Positions 34,850 to 44,677 of a stretch of 60,783 nt of DNA are shown piece by piece (position 1 is the stretch's first letter; each line of letters opens with the position of its first letter). The translations under genes were made by a program, and so were the position numbers. The DNA comes from Planctomycetota bacterium (GTDB taxonomy: Bacteria; Planctomycetota; UBA8108; JACQVS01), in the NCBI GenBank assembly GCA_028280485.1, contig JANQLS010000144.1, positions 1 through 60,783 of the forward strand. Direction: 5' to 3'. The notes under the pieces were generated by a model. That model had not been told where the DNA came from. It saw only the letters and a list, made by a program, of their open reading frames with translations, and did no database searches.

Positions 34850-35881
34850 TCACTGTGTAAAGTAATAGAGCAATACTAACGCAATCACCAATACCGTCAG
34901 GGCAGCCAAGGCTTTGTAGGTAGCTAGCTTGGCCTTCTTTTTAATCCACCAATTTCGAGGGCGCACCCCTTGCACATAGAAGGTCGTCATTCCGGCCAAA
35001 TTCACGCAGATGACATTTGCGCTCACCAGGGTGAGAGCTTTGAGAGAAGGCACATAATTTCCTGACCCCAATAAGACTCCCGATGTGACCAAGGGTGGTA
35101 GGAGCGCAACGGCGACCATCACTCCGATCAGAGTGCTGGGGAGGCCGCTGGTAAAAGCTAAGGTGCCTGCAGCTCCTGCCGCAAGGGCGAGGATTAAATC
35201 GTAGGGGGAGACCGCTTGCGTTCGAGATTTTATTGATTCCAACTCTAAGAGCTTCACATAGTCCTGAATAAAATAACCCACGGCAATAGCGATCACCGAA
35301 GCCAAAAAAACTCCGACCAAATTGGTTTTGAGGGCTTTCCTCACCATTTTGGAGTCGCCCAGAGTCGTGCCCAGTGAGAGGGTAACATTGGGGCTTAAAA
35401 GAGGGGCGATCACCATCGCACCAACTAAAATGGCAACGTCATCTTTGATAAGACCGATGATGGCGACGATGGCGGAGAGGACTGTCATCGCCATAAAAAC
35501 AGGGGTGAGTTCGCTACCTTCACTAACCCTAGAATAGAGCTCTTCACAGCTGATCCGATGGCTAGAGCCATTGATCTTCCTGAGTTTCAGCTTTTTTTCT
35601 TCCTCAATTTCCGTCGATATGGAGTTGTCTTCATTTTCTCTGGGAATTGAAGCTTCGACAGAAAGCAAGACGATTCGAAAATCATCGGGATTTGGGATAC
35701 GCTGCTGAATGGCCGCCATGATGGGCTCTGCTTCTTGAGCCTTGATGATCGCTCGAATTACACATCTACCTTTAAGAGTGGCTTCACGCCAAACTCCCAT
35801 CACATGTCGTTCTTGAAGGAGGTTTCTGATCTCTTCATTTTTTTCATGGGGAACGACAATTTCGATCAGACGCAGTGCCAT
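34850..35881 (-). CDS. DUF389 / TIGR00341 family membrane protein
   Basis: The 343-residue product has a soluble N-terminal domain (about 1-110) and then five or six membrane spans. It carries the family signature ILVGAMVIAPLLSPNVTLSLG and the second conserved stretch STLIGVMVAVALLPPLV, both typical of DUF389. The family's reaction is unknown; the polytopic fold suggests a transporter or a membrane sensor. It is the last gene of a minus-strand run and starts 10 bases after the M61 peptidase stop, so it is probably co-transcribed. The start at ATG 35881 is well placed. Confidence 0.88.
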   Translation of the reverse strand: MALRLIEIVVPHEKNEEIRNLLQERHVMGVWREATLKGRCVIRAIIKAQEAEPIMAAIQQRIPNPDDFRIVLLSVEASIPRENEDNSISTEIEEEKKLKLRKINGSSHRISCEELYSRVSEGSELTPVFMAMTVLSAIVAIIGLIKDDVAILVGAMVIAPLLSPNVTLSLGTTLGDSKMVRKALKTNLVGVFLASVIAIAVGYFIQDYVKLLELESIKSRTQAVSPYDLILALAAGAAGTLAFTSGLPSTLIGVMVAVALLPPLVTSGVLLGSGNYVPSLKALTLVSANVICVNLAGMTTFYVQGVRPRNWWIKKKAKLATYKALAALTVLVIALVLLYYFTQ

Positions 35882-35891
35882 TTAAATTCTT

Positions 35892-37766
35892 TCAGTGGTT
35901 ACCCTTTTGCCCTAACCAGTTCTTACGAAACTCAATTTGAGATGAACTGATTTTGGGTTCATCGGCCTCGGCATCTTCTGATGCTGGATCTATATTATTT
36001 CCAATGCTCTTAACAATGAACCTTGGTTGACTTGAAACATGAGCCGTCACTTTAATCTTTCTCTCTCCTCTTGAGAAGAGGGCTTCTACCGAATCACCAT
36101 GTTTTTTTGAGTCTAAAACTTGTTGGAGGTTTTTCATTTCCTTCATGGGAGTGCCGTCGAGTTCTTCGAGAATATCCGCCATCACGATATTCAATTCATA
36201 GAGTGGAGAATCCGCTCGCGGGTTGGAAGTGAGTTGTAGCCCTGACTCCACTTTACTCCAGGAGACATTGCCGAGGCTGTTTCTTCCATTGTTGACATCT
36301 TGAAGAATAAATCCGGCCCGGTCCAACAAGGCTGCGTAAGGGGGAGCCTCTTTACCTTCGATATAACGAGCAAAGAACTCTTCTGCAAAGGCCTGGTCCT
36401 TGGTCAGTACTCCCAAGAGGTCTTTCAGGTCGTGATGAGAATATGGGATTTCGCGCTTCCCGTGAACCTGCCAAAGCAGTTTCATGTAATCGTCTAATGA
36501 AATTCCTTCAAACTTGCTTCGTAAAGTGAGATCTAAGGCTAGTCCCAAGGCACTCCCGTAGGTGTAGTAAGAAATAAAAGTATTCTTCCTGTTTGTCGGG
36601 TCGATGGAACTTGCGGCATCGACGAACAAAGCTTGAAGGCTCATCTCTTGAGGTGAATGAAACTGTCGACCCGGATGAGTGAGGACGGTGTTGACTTGAT
36701 AACTTAAACGTTGAGCGTAAGAGGAGGCGTCGATCAGACCCGCTCGTACGATTGCCAAATCGGTGTAGTAGCTGGTGAATCCTTCAGCAAACCACAGTTC
36801 CGCACAGGGATTTCTATCTTCAAAATTAAAGGGCTTCAAGCTGTGGGGGCGAATACGTTCAACATTCCACGCATGAATAAACTCATGGGAAAGTGTCCCT
36901 AAGACTCGCATCGGATTTGAGAGTGAGCTCCGACTTGTCAGGATGGTTGAATTTCGGTGTTCCATTCCATCACCATGTACGTACGGTACATAGGATGCGA
37001 TAAAGGTATAGGTTCCAAAATCAAACTTGGGAACTTCACCGAAGATGGCAATTTGTTCGCTGACTACTTTCTTCGCCATTTCGGCGTAGCGATCGACTTG
37101 CTCTTCCGTCCCTTGGTGATGAACGTCCAGTCGAATCGTCTGCTTCAGGCCATTCGATTGAACAGGCCATTCCCGGCGACTTGTTTTAGCTAATCGAGTG
37201 GGGCTGTCCATGAAGTAATAAAGGTTAGGGGCTCGAAACAACGATTCTTCTCTATTCACTTTTTGTAATTGAGTCGATACCGACCAATCAGAGTCCTTAG
37301 GTATTTCAAAGTGAATTTCGATCTCACGTTCATCGTGTCCATGCGCCCACATAAAGGTGGCGGGCATATTAAAGTGGGCGTGCTTTTCACTGATTCCCGA
37401 ATAAGTTCCGTCAGCGCGGTTGGCAAAGAGAGTATATGAAAATTGAACGGTTCCATCGTGTTGAGGAACTCGCCACCGGTTGGTGGATACGCGTTCAACT
37501 TTCAGTTGTTCACCCCGGGAATCGCGCGCTTGAATGTGGTACACATTTTTGGCAAATTCATGAAGGGCGTACCGGCCAGGGGAGGAGCGACTCATCGCAA
37601 ACTCTTGCGGCCCAGGTTTAAGACCGTTCACATGGAGAGTGATTTGAGCCTCGTGTCGTATTCGATGAGGGAACTCGACATGGTAATGAATGGGATCCTT
37701 CGCTGAGAGAGATACAGCATAGAGGAGAACAAAAAGTGTAGGTAGATGTCGAGAAAGTGATCTCAT
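35892..37766 (-). CDS. M61 family (glycyl aminopeptidase-type) peptidase with PDZ domain
   Basis: The 624-residue product has a signal peptide (about 1-22), an N-terminal beta domain, then the M61 thermolysin-like domain with the zinc motif HEFIH (294-298), a following Glu in AELWFAEGFTSYYTD (about 327), and the upstream HGDGMEHRNST (about 264-274) typical of the family. A PDZ-like domain fills the C-terminal 150 residues. M61 enzymes cleave N-terminal Gly or Ala residues from peptides and act as secreted metallopeptidases. It lies 48 bases after the lipoprotein gene and is the third gene of a four-gene run. Confidence 0.9.
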   Translation of the reverse strand: MRSLSRHLPTLFVLLYAVSLSAKDPIHYHVEFPHRIRHEAQITLHVNGLKPGPQEFAMSRSSPGRYALHEFAKNVYHIQARDSRGEQLKVERVSTNRWRVPQHDGTVQFSYTLFANRADGTYSGISEKHAHFNMPATFMWAHGHDEREIEIHFEIPKDSDWSVSTQLQKVNREESLFRAPNLYYFMDSPTRLAKTSRREWPVQSNGLKQTIRLDVHHQGTEEQVDRYAEMAKKVVSEQIAIFGEVPKFDFGTYTFIASYVPYVHGDGMEHRNSTILTSRSSLSNPMRVLGTLSHEFIHAWNVERIRPHSLKPFNFEDRNPCAELWFAEGFTSYYTDLAIVRAGLIDASSYAQRLSYQVNTVLTHPGRQFHSPQEMSLQALFVDAASSIDPTNRKNTFISYYTYGSALGLALDLTLRSKFEGISLDDYMKLLWQVHGKREIPYSHHDLKDLLGVLTKDQAFAEEFFARYIEGKEAPPYAALLDRAGFILQDVNNGRNSLGNVSWSKVESGLQLTSNPRADSPLYELNIVMADILEELDGTPMKEMKNLQQVLDSKKHGDSVEALFSRGERKIKVTAHVSSQPRFIVKSIGNNIDPASEDAEADEPKISSSQIEFRKNWLGQKGNH

Positions 37767-37814
37767 GGAAGTGTACAGAATTAGAGAGGGGTTGATTCGG
37801 AAATTCCCAAGCTT

Positions 37815-39050
37815 CTATTCTAATGGCGAAATGATAAAACTCCGACGCTCTTCAAAAATTTCGATCTCTTTTTTTACCTGAGTGAAGATGTCGACCTCGA
37901 AGGGGCGGTCTAAACTGTTTCCTGCTAAGTCTTCAATGATCGAGCGAGCGACGATTTCGTAGCGGCCGACTTGCCATTTTTCCTGTGGAATGAACTGCCA
38001 CTGAGTTTCTGAATCTGTGATTTCAACCTTCCCCTGAACTTGCTCAAATTTTTGATTTTCCACCCACAGAAGGCGGCTGATGAGAGCGTGATCGAGAGGC
38101 TCTCGAAAAGTCACTTTGAAAGGATCACGAGTACCAACCTTCGGGATACTCAATTTCCAAAGTTCGATATCCGGGCAAGTGAAATCAGGAGGGATCACTC
38201 TGAAGCTCTTCTCAAATTTCGACGTCAAAGGCAATCCGTCGGCGTCCTTCCAGGATGACTCGATGACTAGCTTGTAGGATTTCCCGTTGATGAGGGCGGG
38301 GCCGAGTTCTTCTCGAGGGACGAGTTCTCTTTTGATTCTTCCTGGGTCAAAGAACAAAGTGAAGCGTTGGTTTTCAAAATCCCAGAGTTCTTCTCCTAAG
38401 GTTAAAAACGGCCTCTTCACTTCCATACCCTTTCCATCGATGAGCTTGATGTGAGTATAGGAAGAGCCTTGGCGCATCGGAGCTGAGAAGTGAATATAGA
38501 ATTTTAACTGATTTTCGGGAAGCTTATTCGAGCTGGGAAACACCTGAGTTACGAAAGTGCTCGGCTCGGTTTTAGGATTTGGTTGAAAGATTTGAAGAAC
38601 CTCGGGGCGACCCAATTTATACAGGGGAGAGTTCTTTGTCGGAGCCCAAGTGATCTTGTATCTTACATCGTAACTCAGAGGGAAGATGGGTTCTAAGATG
38701 AGGGTGTCTTTTTCGATCGCGATATCGGAAGCTACCGCCGGAAGGTCGTTCGAATCTGCAGTGTCTAGTGCTACTCGAATCGAAAAGGCCTCTTCAAGAT
38801 GTTCGGTTCTTAATTTCTTGATTTGAATCCTTAAAGAATGCTCAATCGAAGTTAGGGAGATCGCAAAGGCTCTCGGCAAGGAAGCATCATCAGAATTTAT
38901 AACCCGAATGAGGTTCTTAGTTCCTTTAGATGATTCTTTATTCGCCAGCGGAGTCTCTTCGCGTTGAAGAGAAGGGCTAGTACAACCCATCAACCCGAAG
39001 AGGCTCCAACTGACGAAAACAAAACTAAGCTTTTGAATCAGCGAGGTCAT
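37815..39050 (-). CDS. Lipoprotein with bacterial Ig-like (SbsA-type) domains
   Basis: A 411-residue protein with lipobox LMGCTS (Cys about residue 23). The rest is predicted beta-rich with at least three repeats of the SbsA/Big_5 immunoglobulin-like layout, for example NQLKFYIHFSAPMRQGSSYTH, KVTFREPLDHALISRLL and EIVARSIIEDLAGNSLDRPF. Such proteins are envelope adhesins or structural anchors. Its start overlaps the stop of the gene upstream by four bases (ATGA), so the two are translationally coupled and probably act together. The M61 gene follows. Confidence 0.72.
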   Translation of the reverse strand: MTSLIQKLSFVFVSWSLFGLMGCTSPSLQREETPLANKESSKGTKNLIRVINSDDASLPRAFAISLTSIEHSLRIQIKKLRTEHLEEAFSIRVALDTADSNDLPAVASDIAIEKDTLILEPIFPLSYDVRYKITWAPTKNSPLYKLGRPEVLQIFQPNPKTEPSTFVTQVFPSSNKLPENQLKFYIHFSAPMRQGSSYTHIKLIDGKGMEVKRPFLTLGEELWDFENQRFTLFFDPGRIKRELVPREELGPALINGKSYKLVIESSWKDADGLPLTSKFEKSFRVIPPDFTCPDIELWKLSIPKVGTRDPFKVTFREPLDHALISRLLWVENQKFEQVQGKVEITDSETQWQFIPQEKWQVGRYEIVARSIIEDLAGNSLDRPFEVDIFTQVKKEIEIFEERRSFIISPLE

Positions 39051-40153
39051 GGAAGAGGAAGGGACTCCAGACGAATTCCACCTTCCTCTAACTTTCTGAC
39101 GACGAGAGCGTTTTTATTGTCTAAGAGATCCAATTGCTCGACGCCCGTCCACTTTTTGATGGTTTCATACTTAACACCCGCTTTTTCACCCCGCTTCACA
39201 CGCTCTTCAGGAATCGATTTAGCTTCGGTGATATCAGCAGCTTTAAACTTCATAATCCCTCGATTGGTGTTAGCCATCAAGAGGTAGCTTTCACCATTTT
39301 TCTTGTAGGCGATCATATCGAGAGGATGGTTCCAATTGCCGAGTTCAGCGATCGTCGTTCCGGTGACTTTGCTTCCAGGTTTAAGGTCCGAGATCGGGAT
39401 TTTCACCAGCGGAGTGCAGGTGTAGGCCGCAAGGATATTCATCTTTCCATCGATCTCATAGGGCAAGAACGTTCGAACAGGAGAGTGCGTTTCAAATTTA
39501 CCGTGAGCACCGTGGTAGATTTGAATCGTCGAGGGCTTGCTTTGTTTGTCGAAGGGGTAGGGAAGGGAACGGAGAGTTGAGGAGAACTCCTCATTCGACA
39601 AGCCGGCAACGAACAGACGTCCGTTAACGAATGCGAGATCGGTGATGGATTCTTTACGAGGATTTTTCTTTCGTCGGCCGATTCGAATCTCCTTATCAAC
39701 CGGAGCAAAGTTTAGGGTTGCCCGGGTTTGCTTGAGTTTTGATAAATTGACCAGGGATAGTTTTCCATCGGTTGAAACCTTGACCAAGGCTCCGTGGGAA
39801 TTCTTGCCGCTTCCTCGGGTGACGGATAGGTATGCGTTTCCTGAACTTGGATTGACAGCTAGATCAACAATTCGAATGGAATCGGATTTCGTACCTAAAA
39901 GACCCACCAGTTTTTTCTGCAAGCCGTCGACTTTAAAAGTGCCTTTTGCTTTTTTGGTGTCACCGGTTTTAATCGCGAGGACGGCAGCAGATTGAGGATC
40001 CGATGCAAAGAGCAATCCTTTAGGGCCAAAGCAAATGGGGCCTCCAGCTTTGAAATAAGCATCTTGCTTGAGAGTAGGATTGGCCAAGAGGGAGTTCGAT
40101 GAAAAACTCAGGCTTAAGCTCAGTAAAAATAGAAATGTGATTGTAGATTTCAT
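39047..40153 (-). CDS. Secreted beta-propeller-like protein
   Basis: A 368-residue protein with a clear signal peptide (about 1-24, FLFLLSLSLSFSS). The body carries repeated blade-like segments, such as GPKGLLFASDPQSAAVLAI, IVDLAVNPSSGNAYLSVTR, ITDLAFVNGRLFVAGLS and NHPLDMIAYKKNGESYLLMANTN, suggesting a beta-propeller that binds a ligand or partner. No catalytic motif is seen. It is the first gene of the run down to 34850; AAGGA lies at good spacing before ATG 40153. The overlap with the lipoprotein gene suggests a complex of the two. Confidence 0.68.
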   Translation of the reverse strand: MKSTITFLFLLSLSLSFSSNSLLANPTLKQDAYFKAGGPICFGPKGLLFASDPQSAAVLAIKTGDTKKAKGTFKVDGLQKKLVGLLGTKSDSIRIVDLAVNPSSGNAYLSVTRGSGKNSHGALVKVSTDGKLSLVNLSKLKQTRATLNFAPVDKEIRIGRRKKNPRKESITDLAFVNGRLFVAGLSNEEFSSTLRSLPYPFDKQSKPSTIQIYHGAHGKFETHSPVRTFLPYEIDGKMNILAAYTCTPLVKIPISDLKPGSKVTGTTIAELGNWNHPLDMIAYKKNGESYLLMANTNRGIMKFKAADITEAKSIPEERVKRGEKAGVKYETIKKWTGVEQLDLLDNKNALVVRKLEEGGIRLESLPLP

Positions 40154-40337
40154 CTTTCGATTCCTTCCGATTTCTTCAGAGGAGTGGGACCCTTAAAAAT
40201 GTGACTTGATCATACTTATAAACCCGATGGGAGGCCATCGGTTCTCCAATAATTTATGTATTAAGGCTTAGATTAGCTTAGTACGGCTGTGAATATTTCA
40301 AGAATACTCAACTTCAAGTTGGTAAGGGGGGTTCCGC

Positions 40338-40477
40338 TATCCCTCGCTAAAGCTTCGGGCTTGAGGGGTGAGAATCGCTTTCACTATTCAAGCTGTTGTG
40401 AGGGATTTCACACTATTCATCTAAGATTTATAATTAAAATGACCAACCTCCCAAGCCCGAAGCTTTAGCGAGGGATA
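40338..40477. repeat. REP-like inverted repeat pair R4
   Basis: Two perfect 26 bp inverted arms (40338-40363 and 40452-40477) carry the core CAAGCCCGAAGCTTTAGCG. They enclose 88 bases related to the centre of R2 at 16076-16214. A half arm of the R3 type lies nearby at 40526-40544 (CCGGGCTAGTTAAT). The whole gap 40154-40582 has no gene. Confidence 0.8.
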
Positions 40478-40582
40478 ATGAAGAGACATTTGGCTTAAAA
40501 TTTGATTAGATCGAATAAGCCACAGCCGCTCCGGGCTAGTTAATAAATTTTAGCGGATGATCTGAGGGGTGAAATTGGTGAC

Positions 40583-42826
40583 TTAAAGCGCGTCGAGATC
40601 TTCACAGGGTGGAAATTGATGGCAGTCTAAGGAATCGGTCGTTGGGTCGAGTCCACAAGTGTCTCGTCCCGGAGGGGGAAGCTGGCCCAGCCCTCTAAAT
40701 TGGAACATCAAGTTAGAGACGGCATCTGAAATATCTACAAAGCCATCGTCGTTAAAGTCCGCTGAGTCTAAACAAGTCACCGGGAGGCTACCTTTAAAGA
40801 GATAAAGTAAGGTGTAGAGGGGATCACTGATATCGAATTTCCCATCGGCATTCACATCTCCCCGAGTGAAACGGATGGCTTCATGGGCCCAAGTTCCAGT
40901 GGAAAACCAAGCGAGGCCGTATTCTTCACCCTCACCTGAATCGAGAATGAGTTTACGTTCAACCACGAGTTGGTAGTGACCGGGTTCTAAATTTGTTAAG
41001 CGGAGATGTTCGGTGTTGTCATTCATGCTCCGAGACTGAGCGACGAGTTCTCCGTCTTTAAACAGTAATAAATCAAGATTGTCTAATCGGTCTTTATGAT
41101 CGGTCGAAAAGGAATCTTCTTTATCGATCATATCATTCCCATTTTCATCGTTCCAGAAGGTGTGGCGGTCCCAAGTTAAGGTTGCTACAAATTCGGGGGA
41201 GGTATGGAACAGTTGACCTAAGTTGTAGACTTTGATTCCTTGTGAATTTAAATCTATAGAGGAATCTGGGTTCGAGTGTCCAAGTATTTCAGCAAAGTCA
41301 TACCCTGGAATTCTGCATCGATTTGGGTTTTGTTCACCGGCTGAATAGATTTGGTGAACTCGAACCATATTTAATAGACCCGCTCCTTGTTCGGCATCGA
41401 GAGTTGTGCCCTCAGCAGTATTCCATTCACTTCCATCGCTTCTCAATAAGGGAGTTGCTGAACTTAAGAGAATGGCTTTGATGACTCGATGATCCCGATT
41501 TTGGTTTCTGGTTTTTGCAAAGTCGATCATCTGGGCTACGGCTCCCGTAACAAAGGGAGCACAGTAACTCGTTCCGAACAATCCGCTCTTCAAATACTCT
41601 CCTTCTCTCCAGCGATGGCTTAAGCTCACTACATCTTCGGCGCTTCCTCCAAGGAGGTCGGGCTTGCTTCGACCATCTTTGGTCGGACCGTGGTTCTGAA
41701 ATTCCCAGGTGCGCTGTAGATTGGAGGCGATTCCTCCTACCGTGATAGTGTTTCGCGATGATCCGGGTGCGGTGGGGAAATTATGATTCTGGAGTTGGTT
41801 GATGGCAGGCACGCAGACGATATTGTGAGCATAGGCTAAGTAGTCGATTAAAAGATTGGTCAGTTCCGTTTCTCCGGCATAGGAGCTTTCCGTGTTTCCC
41901 GTCCAGTACGACCAACTGAGGTTGATGACTTCTGCTCCGTTTTCAACTAAGAAGCCAGCAGCGTCTCTTACATCGAGAACTTCGTGGTCGCTCGGTCCCG
42001 AGCGATTTAAAAACTCAGTACAAACATAACGAGCGTCGGGTGCCATCCCTTCAAAATCACCCCTTCGAATGGCTTTTGCTAGAACGATGCCCATCACTTG
42101 GGTTGCGTGTTCACTGTTGATCGGGCTGTTGTCTAAACCAGAGTTGTTTTGATTTAAATTGATCAACCGCGGTCGACCCAATGAATCACCCCCGGTTAGT
42201 AAGGGATGCTTAAAGTCCAAAGCATCATCCATCGAGCCCACGATGACATTGGTACCATCCCCGAGAAGTCTCTTACCTTCTTCTGATCGAATGAGGTCCC
42301 AAATGGGCGGGAGATCACCTTCGATGTTGAGGTTTAACTCGAAAAGATTGTCACTTTCATTGAGCTCTTTAATGTTTTGCTGGCTATCCAAATGAATACT
42401 TGCCGTATAAGAGCCTCCTCGATGAAGGATCCACGGGCCCCAAAAAACCTCAATTTCGTCACTGCCTTCTTCTAAGCGTCGACTGAAGTCAAAGGGTAAG
42501 GTTTCCCTTTGCTGTTCATTCACTGTGAACTGGATTTGAAATTCTTTTTGGAGGGGCTTTTTGTATTCAAATACTGAGAGAAGCCAGAATGCTCGACCCG
42601 CCTCTAAATCGATAGGATTTTTATCCTCATCCGTCACCTGGAGGGATTGAACGGTCAAGTTGGGGAAGGGAAGGATATCGATGATCTTTTGATCCGGAAG
42701 GGGGTTCCCAACACTAAGTGATGGCATCAAGGCAAGTGAGATCCCCAAACTTAACACCAACAAGTTGAGTTTGTTAAATCCTGGCAAACCTTGAGCAATC
42801 GTATTGAGTAGGCGAATGAAAGGCAC
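40583..42826 (-). CDS. Subtilisin-family (S8) serine peptidase with dockerin-like C-terminus
   Basis: The 747-residue product has a signal or anchor near residues 20-40, then a CARDB-like beta domain (about 50-170, FQIQFTVNEQQ) and the S8 peptidase domain. Catalytic residues are visible: Asp200 in GSMDDALD, His240 in SEHATQVMGI and Ser420 in GTSYCAPFVTG, with Asn342 as oxyanion candidate. A beta domain follows and then two dockerin-like loops (RGDVNADGKFDISDP, ADFNDDGFVDISDA) and the tail CHQFPPC. It is a secreted, surface-attached endopeptidase. The start is GTG 42826 because a stop lies directly upstream. It is monocistronic. Confidence 0.92.
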   Translation of the reverse strand: MPFIRLLNTIAQGLPGFNKLNLLVLSLGISLALMPSLSVGNPLPDQKIIDILPFPNLTVQSLQVTDEDKNPIDLEAGRAFWLLSVFEYKKPLQKEFQIQFTVNEQQRETLPFDFSRRLEEGSDEIEVFWGPWILHRGGSYTASIHLDSQQNIKELNESDNLFELNLNIEGDLPPIWDLIRSEEGKRLLGDGTNVIVGSMDDALDFKHPLLTGGDSLGRPRLINLNQNNSGLDNSPINSEHATQVMGIVLAKAIRRGDFEGMAPDARYVCTEFLNRSGPSDHEVLDVRDAAGFLVENGAEVINLSWSYWTGNTESSYAGETELTNLLIDYLAYAHNIVCVPAINQLQNHNFPTAPGSSRNTITVGGIASNLQRTWEFQNHGPTKDGRSKPDLLGGSAEDVVSLSHRWREGEYLKSGLFGTSYCAPFVTGAVAQMIDFAKTRNQNRDHRVIKAILLSSATPLLRSDGSEWNTAEGTTLDAEQGAGLLNMVRVHQIYSAGEQNPNRCRIPGYDFAEILGHSNPDSSIDLNSQGIKVYNLGQLFHTSPEFVATLTWDRHTFWNDENGNDMIDKEDSFSTDHKDRLDNLDLLLFKDGELVAQSRSMNDNTEHLRLTNLEPGHYQLVVERKLILDSGEGEEYGLAWFSTGTWAHEAIRFTRGDVNADGKFDISDPLYTLLYLFKGSLPVTCLDSADFNDDGFVDISDAVSNLMFQFRGLGQLPPPGRDTCGLDPTTDSLDCHQFPPCEDLDAL

Positions 42827-42996
42827 CTATATCCAACCCGGATAGAATCCAACTGGACCCGATGAGAGAGCAGTTAAGGGATGCTCACCGGGTATTTAAT
42901 AGAAGACAAAACCTAATTCGTGGGAAGCTCCTATTTTATCAAGGACCTGAGTCAGATTGCTGAGGTAAATGGGGTTAAAATCAAAATTTGGGAGAA

Positions 42997-43941
42997 TTAA
43001 GGGATCTGAAAGAACCAAAGCTTTCCTTTGACAGTATACGATTCTCCGGGTTTTAGATCTGGAAAACTGGGATCTGAATGCATACAGGGGCAGGGAGGAT
43101 TATTCCAGACTCGAGCTCGTTCCCATTCGGTGGAAATAAATTGATTGGTACTTTCGGAGGTCGTGGTGACCTTGGCGCCCTCGATGGTTTTGTTGTCATT
43201 GGTCTGAGCGTTAAATCCCTTTGCTCCTTTGAGGAGAACACAAACTTGAGATGAAATCTCTTTGAGCTCTTCTTGGGTTCCGTTTTTCAGCCATAATTCT
43301 AATTGAACATCCATATTCCCGGGTTTCGCCTTGGCTCCAAACTCAATTCCGTTGGGAAGTTTTCGGTGGGACTCCAAGCTGCCATCTTTGTTTCTCTTCC
43401 ATTCGATGTGTTCGAGTTTGATGCCTTGTTGATCCCAGATCGTCGGAATGTGGGTGTGGGCTAAATAGAAAAGTTGCTTTTTGCCATCCTTAAAATACTT
43501 AAGTGCTTCAGGCAAATCGACAACCACATAACTCTCAGGATCCCAGGGAGTGAAGATACTGATTTTCGTATCGCGGTGAGGATCGATCGCTCCATCTAAA
43601 AATCCGATTCGAGGGTGGCGTCCACCGGGGTAGGGAAGGATTTTAATTTTTCCCTCCATTTTAGGGGTAGAGATTTTGCTCTCTTCAAGATCTTTGAGAA
43701 GTGCAGGAATTGATTCTGCTGGAACTTTGAGAACTTGAGCGGCTTCTTCATGTGAGAATTTATGATCGACGATCATATTGTGAAGCCAGTAAAGCTGCTC
43801 ATTTTGTTTTTTTTGTTCTTCGCTTAATGATGGGGCAGGGGTCTTTGGGGTTATACAACTTGAGGTAACGACCAAAATGAACATGCTGACCCAGCTGAGA
43901 ACCCAGTTGGATGGTTTCGAAAACGATGTCTTGGCTTGCAT
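42997..43941 (-). CDS. Hypothetical lipoprotein, last gene of an operon
   Basis: A 314-residue protein with a hydrophobic segment and lipobox VTSSCI (Cys about residue 29). An N-terminal helical motif, HKFSHEEAAQVLKVPAESIPALLKDLE, looks like a small helix-turn-helix-type fold; the remainder is beta-rich and contains PYPGGRHPRIGFLDGAIDPHRDTKIS and a Cys-containing CPCMH. No reaction can be named. ATG 43941 begins one base after the gph stop (TAA-A-ATG), so the two are co-translated. Confidence 0.6.
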   Translation of the reverse strand: MQAKTSFSKPSNWVLSWVSMFILVVTSSCITPKTPAPSLSEEQKKQNEQLYWLHNMIVDHKFSHEEAAQVLKVPAESIPALLKDLEESKISTPKMEGKIKILPYPGGRHPRIGFLDGAIDPHRDTKISIFTPWDPESYVVVDLPEALKYFKDGKKQLFYLAHTHIPTIWDQQGIKLEHIEWKRNKDGSLESHRKLPNGIEFGAKAKPGNMDVQLELWLKNGTQEELKEISSQVCVLLKGAKGFNAQTNDNKTIEGAKVTTTSESTNQFISTEWERARVWNNPPCPCMHSDPSFPDLKPGESYTVKGKLWFFQIP

Positions 43942-43942
43942 T

Positions 43943-44665
43943 TTATCTCTCTTTTAAAAGTTCACTAAAGTGATCGAGGTAAAAATCTGGCTCGTAAGTA
44001 TCTAACAGTTCTCTTGAACAGAAGCCGTACGAAACCGCGCCGATTTTACATCCAGCTCTTTTGCCAGAAAGTAAATCTGGTGGGCTATCACCTAGCATGA
44101 GAGTTGTTTCCGTCTCTAAATTCAATCTCTTTAAGGCAAACTCTACCGGAGCTGGGTGAGGTTTCGGATGTTCAGCCGTATCTCCCCCGACAACTAAATC
44201 AAAGAATGAATTCATTTCAAGATTTTCTAGTACTTTCAGAGTAAACCGTTCCGGTTTATTACTTACTACGGCTAAGGGGATATTTCTCTCTGAAAGATCA
44301 CTGAGAGTTTCGATGACTCCTGAGTAGGGCCGAGTGAATTGAGTTAGATTATCTTTGTAATAATCATCGAAGGCTTCGTAGGCAGAAGCAAAACGACCAG
44401 GGTTGATATTTCGGGCCTTCTCGATGTGTTGAGCTAATACGTCTGCTTTTTCTTCATCGTTCGCTAGGGTAGAGACCTCTTCTTTTCCCAGCAGTGAGCG
44501 AGCGAGGAGAGCTCGTACTCCATTACCGATGAATCCCTGAACGGATTCTAGGCTATGAGGTTCTAAGCCTAAGACGGTCATGGAGTGATTGACGGCAGCG
44601 TGTAAATCTCGAAGGGAATCAACGAGAGTGCCGTCTAAGTCAAAAAGTATACCTTTAAAGTTCAT
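43943..44665 (-). CDS. gph: Phosphoglycolate phosphatase (HAD family)
   Basis: A 240-residue HAD-superfamily phosphatase with all four motifs: FDLDGTLVDS (motif I, nucleophile Asp), VVSNKPE (motif II), the Lys in PKPHPAP (motif III) and MLGDSPPDLLSGKRAG (motif IV). The cap domain is the helical type 1 form with FIGNGVRALL, which suits Gph. It removes phosphate from 2-phosphoglycolate in the cytoplasm, or acts on related small phosphates. It is 12 bases downstream of the deoxyhypusine-synthase-like gene and one base before the lipoprotein gene, forming a three-gene operon. Confidence 0.85.
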   Translation of the reverse strand: MNFKGILFDLDGTLVDSLRDLHAAVNHSMTVLGLEPHSLESVQGFIGNGVRALLARSLLGKEEVSTLANDEEKADVLAQHIEKARNINPGRFASAYEAFDDYYKDNLTQFTRPYSGVIETLSDLSERNIPLAVVSNKPERFTLKVLENLEMNSFFDLVVGGDTAEHPKPHPAPVEFALKRLNLETETTLMLGDSPPDLLSGKRAGCKIGAVSYGFCSRELLDTYEPDFYLDHFSELLKER

Positions 44666-44677
44666 GGTCGCTCGTCT

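Noticed and set aside
39134..39580. Plus-strand frame of 148 residues
   Set aside because: It is antisense to the secreted beta-propeller-like gene, which has a signal peptide and an operon position.
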